Assembly (NCBI GenBank): GCA_964384465.1
Contig: CAYLLT010000014.1
Span: forward strand, 1-64,000
Reading direction: 5' to 3'
From: CAYLLT01 sp964384465
GTDB taxonomy: Bacteria; Planctomycetota; Phycisphaerae; UBA1845; PWPN01
Length of the DNA stretch: 64,000 bases
A program made the translations under genes and the position numbers. The notes below the pieces were generated by a model. The model worked only from the letters and a program-made list of their open reading frames with translations, was not told the DNA's origin and ran no database searches. Positions 50,780-58,719 of this stretch are shown here, one piece after another; the stretch's first letter is position 1, and each line of letters begins with the position of its first letter.

Positions 50780-52408
50780 TCAGAGGGGTGCAAAACGCCC
50801 GATCAGCAGTTCCGCCGTTTTGAGGCCGTCGATGGCGGCGCTGATGATCCCGCCGGCATAACCGGCGCCTTCGCCGACGGGGTAGAGGTTGGCGGTGGAG
50901 ACGGATTCACGGGTGGCCGGGTCGCGGGTCATGCGGACGGGTCCGCTGGCGCGGGTTTCGGGGGCGGTGATGAGGGCGTCGGGGCCGGCAAAGCCGGGCA
51001 GCTTGCGGTCGAGCTGCTGGAGGCCGCGGGCGATCGCGTCGGCCACGAAGCCGGGGATCACCTGCCGAATGTCGGTCCACTGGCCGCCGAGCGGGAAGCT
51101 GGTTTCCAGCGTGCCGTCGGAGGATCGCCCCACGAGGTAATCACTCGCCCGCTGGGCCGGTACGCGGTAGCTTTCGCCGGTCAATCGGAACGCGGTCCGC
51201 TCCAGCTCCTCCTGAAATGCGATCGCATCGAGGGGATTCATCTCCGCGTTGCCTTTCGCCAACAATTCGCGCGGATCGATGGTGATGACCAGACCGCTGT
51301 TGGCGAATCTTCCGCTACGGTTGGATCGGCTCGCGCCGTTGGTCGCGATCTCACCGGCCGACTCGTTGGTGGGCAGGATCTCGCCGCCGGGACACATGCA
51401 GAAGCTGAATAGATCGCCGCGCGGCCCGGCCGCTCCCTTGGCTACCAGGTGGTAGTCGGCCGGCGGCAGGCGGTCGTGCCCGCAAAGCGGCCCGTACTGC
51501 CAGCGATCGACCATCGCCTGCGGGTGCTCGATGCGCACGCCGAGCTGGAACGGCTTCGACTCGAACGCGACGGCGCGGGCCGCCAGCATGCGCAGCGTAT
51601 CGCGGGCCGAATGGCCGATCGCCATCAACACCGGGCCGCATTGAATCTTCTCGCCGCTGATGACCACCTGCGTCGCACGGCCGTCGCGGATCACCACGTC
51701 GTCGAGCCGCCTGCCGAAGCGCACCTCGCCGCCGAGCGATTCGATGTGCATGCGGATTCGGCGGCAAATGCCGGGCAGCTTGTCCGAGCCGACGTGCGGC
51801 TTGCCGTCGATGAGGATGTCCGGATCGGCTCCGTGCTGGTAAAAGGTGGTGAGCACCTGCCGCACGCGCGGGTCGTTGACGCGAGTGTAGAGCTTGCCGT
51901 CGGAATAGGTGCCCGCGCCGCCCTCGCCGAACAGCAGATTGGATTCGGGGTGAAACCGCCGGTGGCGATAGTAATCAACCATGATGTCGCGATGACGGGT
52001 GGTCACATCCGCGCCGCGGTCAATGATGAGCGGGCGGTAACCGTATTCGGCCAGCAGCAACCCCGCGAACATGCCCGCCGGCCCGAAGCCGACGATGATC
52101 GGCCGGCCCGGCAGCAGTTCGCGACCGGGATCGATTCGCGACGGAGGCTCGGGCTTCAGCATCGCGACATCGCTGCGCCGCAAGCGGCGGACCCGTTGCG
52201 TTTCACGCGCAGGCGGTCCGGCCAGCACCAGCTCCAGGTTATATGTAAACTGGAGCCGGTCGTGCCGGCGGGCATCCAGCGCGCGGCGAACGATCGCCCA
52301 GTTGCGGATGTCGCCCGGCGTGACCCGCAGCCGTGCGGCCGCCCGATCACGCAGCAGCTCTTCAGGCTCATCCAGACCCAGCGTCAAGCCTCGGACGAAG
52401 ATCGGCAT
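50780..52408 (-). CDS. FAD-dependent protein, COG2509 family
   Basis: 542 residues. An N-terminal domain of about 95 residues (RGLTLGLDEPEELLRDRAAARL) precedes the dinucleotide-binding fold PIIVGFGPAGMFAGLLLAE. Then come FGEGGAGTYSDGKLYTR, AIGHSARDTLRML and the C-terminal FAD motif YPVGEGAGYAGGIISAAIDGLK, characteristic of these uncharacterised dehydrogenases. A conserved CMCPGG segment is the likely active centre. Substrate unknown. It is alone on its strand here. Confidence 0.92.
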   Translation of the reverse strand: MPIFVRGLTLGLDEPEELLRDRAAARLRVTPGDIRNWAIVRRALDARRHDRLQFTYNLELVLAGPPARETQRVRRLRRSDVAMLKPEPPSRIDPGRELLPGRPIIVGFGPAGMFAGLLLAEYGYRPLIIDRGADVTTRHRDIMVDYYRHRRFHPESNLLFGEGGAGTYSDGKLYTRVNDPRVRQVLTTFYQHGADPDILIDGKPHVGSDKLPGICRRIRMHIESLGGEVRFGRRLDDVVIRDGRATQVVISGEKIQCGPVLMAIGHSARDTLRMLAARAVAFESKPFQLGVRIEHPQAMVDRWQYGPLCGHDRLPPADYHLVAKGAAGPRGDLFSFCMCPGGEILPTNESAGEIATNGASRSNRSGRFANSGLVITIDPRELLAKGNAEMNPLDAIAFQEELERTAFRLTGESYRVPAQRASDYLVGRSSDGTLETSFPLGGQWTDIRQVIPGFVADAIARGLQQLDRKLPGFAGPDALITAPETRASGPVRMTRDPATRESVSTANLYPVGEGAGYAGGIISAAIDGLKTAELLIGRFAPL

Positions 52409-52719
52409 GGCCAGACTTTAGCGAGCCGCCCGGCCGCTTACCACGCCAATCCCAAAGGGGGTGCATGTCCGTATATCCAGCGCGGGCCGGGCGCATATGG
52501 AGTGCGTCGCCGGCGGCGGCGCTTTGGCTTGCGGTGTAACCGCTTCGTGCGATGAGAATCTTCGACATCATGAACCGCAATGGACTCTACGCGAATCCAA
52601 AGCGGCGTCAGGACCGCCGCACTCCAAAATGGCAGGCCGCGCAGGTACGGACGTGCGGACATGCCCCCCCAGGACGATCAATAGCGTGATGCGGCATAAA
52701 CGCGGTATAATCCGCCGCT
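52409..52719. other. 311-bp intergenic region with a MITE-like nested repeat
   Basis: Contains an outer inverted repeat GCATGTCCG (52463-52471) / CGGACATGC (52656-52664), within about 200 bp, around an inner pair 52498-52527 / 52597-52626 (ends TGGAGTGCG / CGCACTCCA). No coding sequence. The structure resembles a small non-autonomous mobile element; no transposase is present. A TATAAT follows at 52706. Confidence 0.6.
52706..52711 (+). promoter_or_regulatory. -10 of the small HEAT lipoprotein gene
   Basis: Perfect TATAAT ending 8 nt before the GTG at 52720; the -35 is unclear. Confidence 0.45.
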
Positions 52720-53166
52720 GTGTTCATACCCAATGGACGATCTGCCGTGTATCGCCGCTGTCTTGCGATTGCTCGATGCTTGCCAGCCGCTCAACTTCGC
52801 CGCCTGGTTATTCCGTCAGCTCTGCTTCTATTCGTCGTGCTTACAGGTTGTGCCGCGCCGCGAACGCCTTATCCGGCTGCGCTGAACTCCGAGCGGCCGG
52901 ACGAGCGCGTCAACGCCATCCGGCACGCCGCTCACGTGAAGGATCGCTCCGTGATTCCGATCCTGGTGGATCGGCTGGAGGATGATGACGATGCGGTTCG
53001 GTTCTATGCGATACTGGCCCTGGAGCGGTTGACCGGGACACGCCTTGGCTACAGTTATCATGCGTCGGATGCACAGCGCGGTCGGGCGGTCGAACGGTGG
53101 CGGCGGCACGTCTCCGGCAGTGAGCCAGCCAAGGAGCAGGCTTCGCGAGATGAGTCGGAAAAATAA
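52720..53166 (+). CDS. Small HEAT-repeat lipoprotein
   Basis: 148 residues from GTG 52720; a GTG at 52747 is an alternative. The signal peptide ends in the lipobox LTGC. Two HEAT-like helical pairs follow (RVNAIRHAAHVKDRSVIPIL and DAVRFYAILALERLTGTRLG). The tail is charged. It resembles a short version of the HEAT lipoprotein at 32106. It lies upstream of the kinase/STAS/Mla run, but a repeat-filled gap of 107 bp intervenes. Confidence 0.75.
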   Translation: MFIPNGRSAVYRRCLAIARCLPAAQLRRLVIPSALLLFVVLTGCAAPRTPYPAALNSERPDERVNAIRHAAHVKDRSVIPILVDRLEDDDDAVRFYAILALERLTGTRLGYSYHASDAQRGRAVERWRRHVSGSEPAKEQASRDESEK

Positions 53167-53250
53167 GGAAATCAGGAGGTACGGGAGCAAGGAAGTTATT
53201 GGCTCAGAAGCTAAAAGCTAACGGCTGATTACTCCTGGTTTCCTGGTTTC
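53164..53250. repeat. Inverted repeat with heptamer core
   Basis: GGAAATCAGGAG against CTCCTGGTTTCC, with a period-7 stretch (AAGCTAA, AAGCTAA, CGGCTGA) at about 53203-53228. Confidence 0.5.
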
Positions 53251-53273
53251 CTCATGGTTATTTGGAAAGGTCA

Positions 53274-53750
53274 ATGGACGACCTCGTGCGAGTCAACGTC
53301 ACCAGCGAGACCGAGCGCGTGGCGGAATTGCGCGAGGCGGCTGCGGAAGCGGCCCGGCGTCTGGGCTTTACCGAGGCCGAAGTGTCCGACATGGCGCTGG
53401 CCGTTGGTGAAGCGGTCTGTAACGTGATTAAACATGGATATGCCGGCCGAAGGGGCGAGCCCATCGAGCTGACGCTCCAGCCGGTGCGTCGCGGCGAGCG
53501 GCCCGGCCTGCAATTGACGTTGTTCGATCGCGGCCGGCAGGTCGATCCCGCCTCGATCGTCAGCCGTGACCTCGACGATGTCCGCCCCGGCGGAATCGGC
53601 ACGCACATCATGCGATCGATCATGGATGAAGTCGAGTATACGCTCCGTCCCACAGGGGGCATGCAGCTCAGAATGGTGAAGATGCTCAAACCCTCCGCGA
53701 CAACAATCGACCGTCAAGACACGGCCGACACAGGAGAGAGCAAACGATGA
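53274..53750 (+). CDS. RsbW/SpoIIAB-like serine kinase (anti-sigma factor type)
   Basis: 158 residues from the ATG at 53274, with GGAAAGG 3 nt upstream. It has the HATPase fold of anti-sigma kinases: the N box EAVCNVIKHGYAG (Asn for Mg-ATP), the G1-type segment LFDRGRQVDP, and PGGIGTHIMRSIMDEVEY as the lid and G2 region. These proteins phosphorylate a serine of a STAS partner or bind a sigma factor. The STAS gene overlaps by 4 nt and no sigma gene is nearby. Confidence 0.9.
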   Translation: MDDLVRVNVTSETERVAELREAAAEAARRLGFTEAEVSDMALAVGEAVCNVIKHGYAGRRGEPIELTLQPVRRGERPGLQLTLFDRGRQVDPASIVSRDLDDVRPGGIGTHIMRSIMDEVEYTLRPTGGMQLRMVKMLKPSATTIDRQDTADTGESKR

Positions 53751-54124
53751 CCAATTATCAGGAAGGCGGCGTGAAGGAAGTTCGCTGGGAAACCATCGGC
53801 CAGCCGGGGCCCGGCGAACGCAAAGCCGCCGTCGTGCGGCTGACCGGCGATATCGATATGCACCATTCACCGGCCGTGCATGAAGCGATCGTCGAGGTGT
53901 GCGACCAGCAGCCCGCGCTGCTGGTGATCGACCTTCAGGACGTCCATTACATGGATTCGTCCGGCATCGGCACGCTGGTGGATATTTTCCGGCGGGTGAA
54001 CGGCTACGGCGGCCAGTTGAGCATGTGCAGCCTCAACGAGCGGGTCCGCAGCGTCTTCGAGATCACGCGGCTCGATAAATTCTTCAAAATCTATCCCTCT
54101 GTCGCGGAGGCTCTGGCGGGATGA
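53747..54124 (+). CDS. STAS-domain protein (anti-sigma antagonist type or MlaB-like)
   Basis: 125 residues. STAS fold with the phospho-loop VHYMDSSGIGTLVDIF; Ser71 or Ser72 matches the regulated serine of SpoIIAA/RsbV. It is preceded by a kinase gene (4-nt overlap) and followed by mlaE (4-nt overlap). In E. coli the Mla complex also contains a STAS subunit, MlaB, which binds MlaF. By position this protein could be the MlaB of the complex downstream, a kinase partner, or both. Confidence 0.9.
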   Translation: MTNYQEGGVKEVRWETIGQPGPGERKAAVVRLTGDIDMHHSPAVHEAIVEVCDQQPALLVIDLQDVHYMDSSGIGTLVDIFRRVNGYGGQLSMCSLNERVRSVFEITRLDKFFKIYPSVAEALAG

Positions 54125-54975
54125 GCGGCGTCATGCCTCAACGCGAACCACGGATTGTCGCCGGCATCACCGCCGTCGGGCGAGCGGCGATCAACGGCGT
54201 CCGCCGACTGCGCACGGCGACCATCTACCTGGGCGGCCTCGCCTTCCTGCTGTGGGACGCGCTGGTGTGGACCGCTCGCGGGCTGTTCACGCGGCAGATC
54301 AAGCTCGGCCGGGCGTCGCTCGCTTCGCAGATGGTCCGCGTCGGCGTACGCAGCATCCCCATCATCGTGCTCGTGCAGACGTTCATCGGGATCATCCTCG
54401 CGCTCCAAATGGCCCCGACGCTGGAATCCTACGGTTCGCTGGACAGCATTGCCAACATCGTCGGCATCGCCATGGTCCGCGAACTGGGGCCGCTGCTGTC
54501 CGCCATTGTGCTCAGCGGATTCGCGGGGGCCTCGATCGCCGCCGAGATCGGCGCGATGGTCGAGGCGGAGGAAATCAAGGCCCTGCGGGCACACGCGTTG
54601 AACCCGGTTCGCTTTTTGGTGGTGCCGCGCTTCCTCGCGACGGTGGTCATGCTGACCGGACTCGCGGTCGTTGCCGACATCGTTGGCGTGACCGGCGGCC
54701 TGATGACCTCGTGGCTGGTGCTCGACATCCAGCCGGCCAGATATCTGGAAAACACGCGCACGGCCCTGCTGTACCGCGATTTCTTCACCGGCCTGGTCAA
54801 AGCCGGCGTCTTCGGCCTGCTCATCTCGATGATCGCCTGCTACGAAGGTTTCAACGTCAGCGGCGGAGCGGAAGGCGTCGGCCGCGCCACCACCGCGACA
54901 GTGGTTAAATCGATCGTCGCGCTCATCGCGACTGACTGCGTCTTCACCGGAGTCTTCTACCTGTTCGGATTGTGA
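54121..54975 (+). CDS. mlaE: MlaE family phospholipid ABC transporter permease
   Basis: 284 residues with about five membrane helices. Landmarks: VGVRSIPIIVLVQTFIGIILALQ, MVRELGPLLSAIVLSGFAGASIAAEIGAM with the EXXKA region MVEAEEIKALRAHALNP, and the final segment YEGFNVSGGAEGVGRATT. (All cited by position: residues about 60-120 and 230-265.) It is the channel subunit of an MCE-type lipid transporter. The ATG overlaps the STAS stop by 4 nt. Confidence 0.94.
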   Translation: MSGVMPQREPRIVAGITAVGRAAINGVRRLRTATIYLGGLAFLLWDALVWTARGLFTRQIKLGRASLASQMVRVGVRSIPIIVLVQTFIGIILALQMAPTLESYGSLDSIANIVGIAMVRELGPLLSAIVLSGFAGASIAAEIGAMVEAEEIKALRAHALNPVRFLVVPRFLATVVMLTGLAVVADIVGVTGGLMTSWLVLDIQPARYLENTRTALLYRDFFTGLVKAGVFGLLISMIACYEGFNVSGGAEGVGRATTATVVKSIVALIATDCVFTGVFYLFGL

Positions 54976-54978
54976 GAA

Positions 54979-55872
54979 TTGAGTGAGGGCTTGCACTTGT
55001 CCGAAACCGCTCTCGATGTCGTCATCTCCGTCCGCGACCTGGTGATGACGTTCCCGGATAATGACGGCAATCCGGTTCGCGTGCTCGACGGTATCACGCT
55101 CGATGTGTATGCCGGCGAGACGCTGGTCATCATGGGCGGCTCCGGCTGCGGGAAGAGCACGCTGCTCAACTGCCTGATCGGGGAGCTGCGGCCCCAACAG
55201 GGGCAGATCCTGTACAAATCGCGATCCAGCGGGCAACTCGTCAACCTCCTCGAGATGGATGAACGGGCGCTCAACGAGCTGCGAAAGAACTTCGGCATCC
55301 TGTTTCAGAGCGGTGCGCTCTTCAATTCCATGACTGTGGCCGAAAATGTGGCGCTGCCGCTGAAAGAGCACTCGTACGTCGATCCGTCGATCATCGACAT
55401 CGTGGTGACGCTCAAGCTCCAGCAGGTGCACATGCTGCCGCACCGCGATAAAATGCCGTCGCAACTGTCTGGCGGACAGAAGAAGCGGGCGGGGCTGGCC
55501 CGGGCGACCGCGCTCGATCCGCAGATATTGTTTTACGATGAACCGTCGGCGGGGCTCGATCCGGTCACATCGGCGGCGATCGACGATCTGATCACGGACC
55601 TTTCAAAGAAGCTGCGGGTGACCAGCGTGGTGGTAACGCACGAGATGGATTCGGCTTTCCGAATCGCCGACCGCATGATCATGCTCGAACGCGGCCGCGT
55701 GCTGATGGCGGGACCTCGCAATGATTTCGAGAAAATTCGTGACACGGATTCCGACCGGCTCCGCACGCACGAGCAACGGCTGATCCATCAATTCCTGAAC
55801 GGCAACACGCAAGGCCCGCTGACCGACGCCGAGGGCACGAGCGAATACGAAAAGTGGATCGTGGCGGGGTAA
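54979..55872 (+). CDS. mlaF: MlaF family ABC transporter ATPase
   Basis: 297 residues from TTG 54979; a TTG at 54997 with GAGGG upstream is also possible. Walker A is GGSGCGKST, the signature LSGGQKKRAG, Walker B ILFYDEPSAGLDP and the H-loop VVVTHEMDS. The long region after it (to residue 297) may take part in binding partner STAS or MlaE. It powers lipid movement by MlaE. Confidence 0.95.
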   Translation: MSEGLHLSETALDVVISVRDLVMTFPDNDGNPVRVLDGITLDVYAGETLVIMGGSGCGKSTLLNCLIGELRPQQGQILYKSRSSGQLVNLLEMDERALNELRKNFGILFQSGALFNSMTVAENVALPLKEHSYVDPSIIDIVVTLKLQQVHMLPHRDKMPSQLSGGQKKRAGLARATALDPQILFYDEPSAGLDPVTSAAIDDLITDLSKKLRVTSVVVTHEMDSAFRIADRMIMLERGRVLMAGPRNDFEKIRDTDSDRLRTHEQRLIHQFLNGNTQGPLTDAEGTSEYEKWIVAG

Positions 55873-55875
55873 ACG

Positions 55876-57213
55876 ATGCCTGCTGAGCGGAACGCTTTCA
55901 AACTCGGACTGACGCTAATCGTCTTCTTTGCGATGACGATCGGCGTGCTGGTGTTCCTGTCGCGGCGCACCGGCGGGGATGTGAAACTGAAGATTCGCTT
56001 CCCGCACGATCAGTTCACCACCGTGCTCAAGCCGGGCAGCGAGGTCGTCTGCGGCGGGCAAACGGTCGGCAACATCAGGTCGCTCGATCTCCAGGAGATG
56101 ATCGACACACACTCGGGCAACAAGACGCTGTTTGCGGTGATCACGATGGCGATCGACTCGTCGCTCGGCCTGCGGCAGGATTGCAAGATCGTGCCGGAAG
56201 GGTTGCTGCTGGGCGGGCCGGGCAAGCTGGTCATCCTCGACCGCGGCGTGGGCGAGCCGATCAACTCCGGCCAGATGCTCGACGGTCAGGTGGCCGCTGA
56301 TTTTGCCGGTCTGACGCGGCTGATGGCCTCACAGCTCGACCCTAAAGATCCGACCAGCCTGCTCGCGATGGTGAAGGGCCAGCTCGATCCCGGCGACTCC
56401 AAGTCATTGATCGCCAAAATCCACATCTCGCTCGAAGACCTTAACGCGGTCACACACAGCATCCGCAACGAGTTCGACCCGCGGCAGAAGGCCGTTCTGT
56501 TTTCAAAGCTGCACTCGATCCTGGATCACATCAACGATGCGACGCGGCTGCTGCGCAACGAAATGGACCACGAGAGCGACAGCGCTCTATTCTCCAAGCT
56601 TCACGAGACGCTCGACACGTTGAATCAGGGTTTGCAAACCGTGGTCGCCGTCCTCAAGGAGAACCGCCAGCCGATCACCGAAGCCGTCGGCCACATCCGC
56701 AACACGAGCCAGATACTCGAACAACAGATCGCGGCCCGCATCGCCAAACAACTCGACCCCGCCGAGGCCGCCAGCCTCATCGCCAAGGTGCACGTGGCCA
56801 TCGATCGGTTAGGCAGCTCGCTCAAGGATCTCAATGCCATTACTGAGTCGACCCGCGAGACGATCGTGCAGAACAAGGAAAATCTCAACAGCCTGCTGGT
56901 GAATTTCAAAGAGACGAGCGATCATCTCAAGGCGGCCAGCAAGGACATCCGCCGCAACCCCTGGCGGCTGTTCTATCAGCCGACGCTCGACGAAGCCGCC
57001 CAGGCCAACGTCTTCGACGCCGCCCGCGCGTTCTCCGACGCCGCGACGAAATTGGACGATACTCTGGCACGGCTGCAAGCAATCTCGCAAGCCGGCGGCC
57101 AGGTCCCCGCCGACGACCAGCAGCTCAAGGAGCTGCGCGAACAACTCCAGCAGTCGTTCACGCAGTTCACCAAGGTCGAATCGGCGCTGTGGAACCAGCT
57201 CAAGATCAAATGA
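55876..57213 (+). CDS. mlaD: MlaD/MCE-domain lipid-binding protein
   Basis: 445 residues, longer than the 183 of E. coli MlaD. One N-terminal membrane helix (GLTLIVFFAMTIGVLVFLS), an MCE domain (about 35-135, with VVCGGQTVGNIRSLDL and LLLGGPGKLVI), and a long helical extension (about 140-440) with repeated LLRNEMDHE and KLHETLDTLN segments, probably a coiled coil or needle reaching the outer membrane. It ends in the overlap with the -10 of cinA. Confidence 0.92.
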   Translation: MPAERNAFKLGLTLIVFFAMTIGVLVFLSRRTGGDVKLKIRFPHDQFTTVLKPGSEVVCGGQTVGNIRSLDLQEMIDTHSGNKTLFAVITMAIDSSLGLRQDCKIVPEGLLLGGPGKLVILDRGVGEPINSGQMLDGQVAADFAGLTRLMASQLDPKDPTSLLAMVKGQLDPGDSKSLIAKIHISLEDLNAVTHSIRNEFDPRQKAVLFSKLHSILDHINDATRLLRNEMDHESDSALFSKLHETLDTLNQGLQTVVAVLKENRQPITEAVGHIRNTSQILEQQIAARIAKQLDPAEAASLIAKVHVAIDRLGSSLKDLNAITESTRETIVQNKENLNSLLVNFKETSDHLKAASKDIRRNPWRLFYQPTLDEAAQANVFDAARAFSDAATKLDDTLARLQAISQAGGQVPADDQQLKELREQLQQSFTQFTKVESALWNQLKIK

Positions 57214-57217
57214 TAAT
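57212..57217 (+). promoter_or_regulatory. -10-like hexamer of cinA
   Basis: GATAAT ends 8 nt before the cinA ATG and overlaps the mlaD stop codon. No Shine-Dalgarno is seen for cinA. Confidence 0.35.
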
Positions 57218-57225
57218 CTAGCAGT

Positions 57226-58476
57226 ATGGACACAATCATTCTCAGCATCGGCACCGAGCTGACGCTCGGACAGACCGTGGACACGAACACCGCGTGGTTG
57301 TCGCAGCGGCTGGCGGAGATCGGCGTGCCGGTGCGAATGCATCTGACGCTGCCCGACGAGTTGGAGCCGATCCGCGGCGAGATCAAACGGGCCACGGCCA
57401 CGGCACAGGTCGTGCTCATCACCGGCGGCATCGGCCCGACCGAAGACGATCTGACACGCCAGGCGCTGGCGGCGGCCATGAACGTGCCGCTGGAATTGCG
57501 GCCGGAATTTGTCGAACAGATCCGCGCGTTCTTTACCGCCCGCAACCGCACCATGCCGGATGCGAACACGGTGCAGGCCATGTTCCCGGTCGGCGCGGAG
57601 GGCATCGCGAATACCTGCGGGACGGCGCCCGGAATCCATGCGCGGCTCGATCGCGCGGATATTTTCGTCATGCCGGGTGTACCGCGTGAAATGAAAGTGA
57701 TGTACGACCAGCACGTGCTGCCGTTCCTGTCCGAACGGGCCGGCGGCGGCGTGATTCTGGCCACCACATTGCATTGCCACGGCGCCGGCGAATCCGACAT
57801 CGGCGAAAAAATCCGCGACCTGATGCAGCGCGGGCGCAATCCCACCGTCGGGACGACCGCGCAGCAGTCGATCATCGGCGTGCGCATTCACGCCCACGGA
57901 AGGACGCGGGCGGAGGCGCAAGGGCTTCTCGATCAGACGTCGGCGGAAGTGCGGCGGCGACTGGGTCCGCTGATCTTTGGCGAAAACGAAGAGACGTTGG
58001 CGGCGGCGGTCGGAAAGCTGCTCCGACAACGGAAGCTCACGCTGTCCACGGCCGAATCATGCACCGGCGGGCTGCTCGCCAAGATGATCACCGACATCCC
58101 GGGCAGCAGCGCATATTTCAGTAATGGCGTGATCACGTACGCAGACGCGGCGAAGTCGAAATGGCTGAACGTCCCTGCGGATTTGATCGTGGCTCACGGC
58201 GCGGTGAGTCCGCAGGTTGCGGAAGTGATGGCGGCGAACTGCCGGGCGGCCGGCGACGCTGATTTCGCCATCAGCATCACCGGCATCGCCGGGCCGGACG
58301 GCGGAACACCGCAAAAACCAGTCGGGCTGGTCTATATCGGCCTGGCGGACCGCCGGCGCTGCGAAGTGACCGAGCACCGGCTGGGCGAGACCACCTCACG
58401 CCACGAAATCCGCGAGCGGACGTGCTTCGCCGCACTCAATCGCCTGCGTCTGCGGCTGACTGCCCCCGACGGCTGA
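57226..58476 (+). CDS. cinA: CinA-like protein with nicotinamide-nucleotide amidase domain
   Basis: 416 residues. The N-terminal MoaB/COG1058 domain has SIGTELTLGQTVDTNTAWLS and GGIGPTEDDLTRQAL; the C-terminal PncC domain has LSTAESCTGGLLAKMITD and SITGIAGPDGGTPQKPVG. It recycles NMN to nicotinate mononucleotide in the pyridine nucleotide salvage route and hydrolyses ADP-ribose-type products. It follows mlaD by 12 nt but may have its own start. Confidence 0.96.
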   Translation: MDTIILSIGTELTLGQTVDTNTAWLSQRLAEIGVPVRMHLTLPDELEPIRGEIKRATATAQVVLITGGIGPTEDDLTRQALAAAMNVPLELRPEFVEQIRAFFTARNRTMPDANTVQAMFPVGAEGIANTCGTAPGIHARLDRADIFVMPGVPREMKVMYDQHVLPFLSERAGGGVILATTLHCHGAGESDIGEKIRDLMQRGRNPTVGTTAQQSIIGVRIHAHGRTRAEAQGLLDQTSAEVRRRLGPLIFGENEETLAAAVGKLLRQRKLTLSTAESCTGGLLAKMITDIPGSSAYFSNGVITYADAAKSKWLNVPADLIVAHGAVSPQVAEVMAANCRAAGDADFAISITGIAGPDGGTPQKPVGLVYIGLADRRRCEVTEHRLGETTSRHEIRERTCFAALNRLRLRLTAPDG

Positions 58477-58486
58477 CGGTCGCGAC

Positions 58487-58636
58487 TCAGGCCAGCGTGT
58501 CGCCGAGAAGCTGAAGCCCGACCCCCACGATGTTGAGCACGCCGCCGGCCGCATCGCATTCGCCGCCGCTGAGCAGAGCCGCGCCGCTGAGCCAGATGGC
58601 CAGACTTCGGTTCTGCATGACGTATTTGCGGAACAT
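58487..58636 (-). CDS. 49-residue secreted or membrane peptide
   Basis: Too short for most gene callers but well supported. GGAGG lies 5 nt before the ATG at 58636, the best Shine-Dalgarno in this half of the window. The peptide starts with a basic tail (MFRKYVMQNRS), a hydrophobic segment (LAIWLSGAALLSGGECDAAGG, residues about 12-32) with one Cys that could be a lipobox-like or processing site, and ends in an amphipathic stretch (VLNIVGVGLQLLGDTLA). A 7-bp hairpin lies 7 nt upstream of the Shine-Dalgarno. Role unknown. Confidence 0.65.
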   Translation of the reverse strand: MFRKYVMQNRSLAIWLSGAALLSGGECDAAGGVLNIVGVGLQLLGDTLA

Positions 58637-58652
58637 GAACACCTCCGGTGTA

Positions 58653-58673
58653 TGCGAGATAAATACTCTCGCA
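58653..58673 (-). promoter_or_regulatory. Stem-loop in the leader of the small peptide gene
   Basis: Perfect TGCGAGA / TCTCGCA stem with a 7-nt loop, lying between the aldehyde dehydrogenase stop and the Shine-Dalgarno of the 49-residue ORF. It could be a processing site or a regulator; no T-run follows, so a classical terminator is unlikely. Confidence 0.45.
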
Positions 58674-58719
58674 CAATTTCACATGCGGCGTTTACGAACT
58701 GTGGATTATATGCGCGCGG

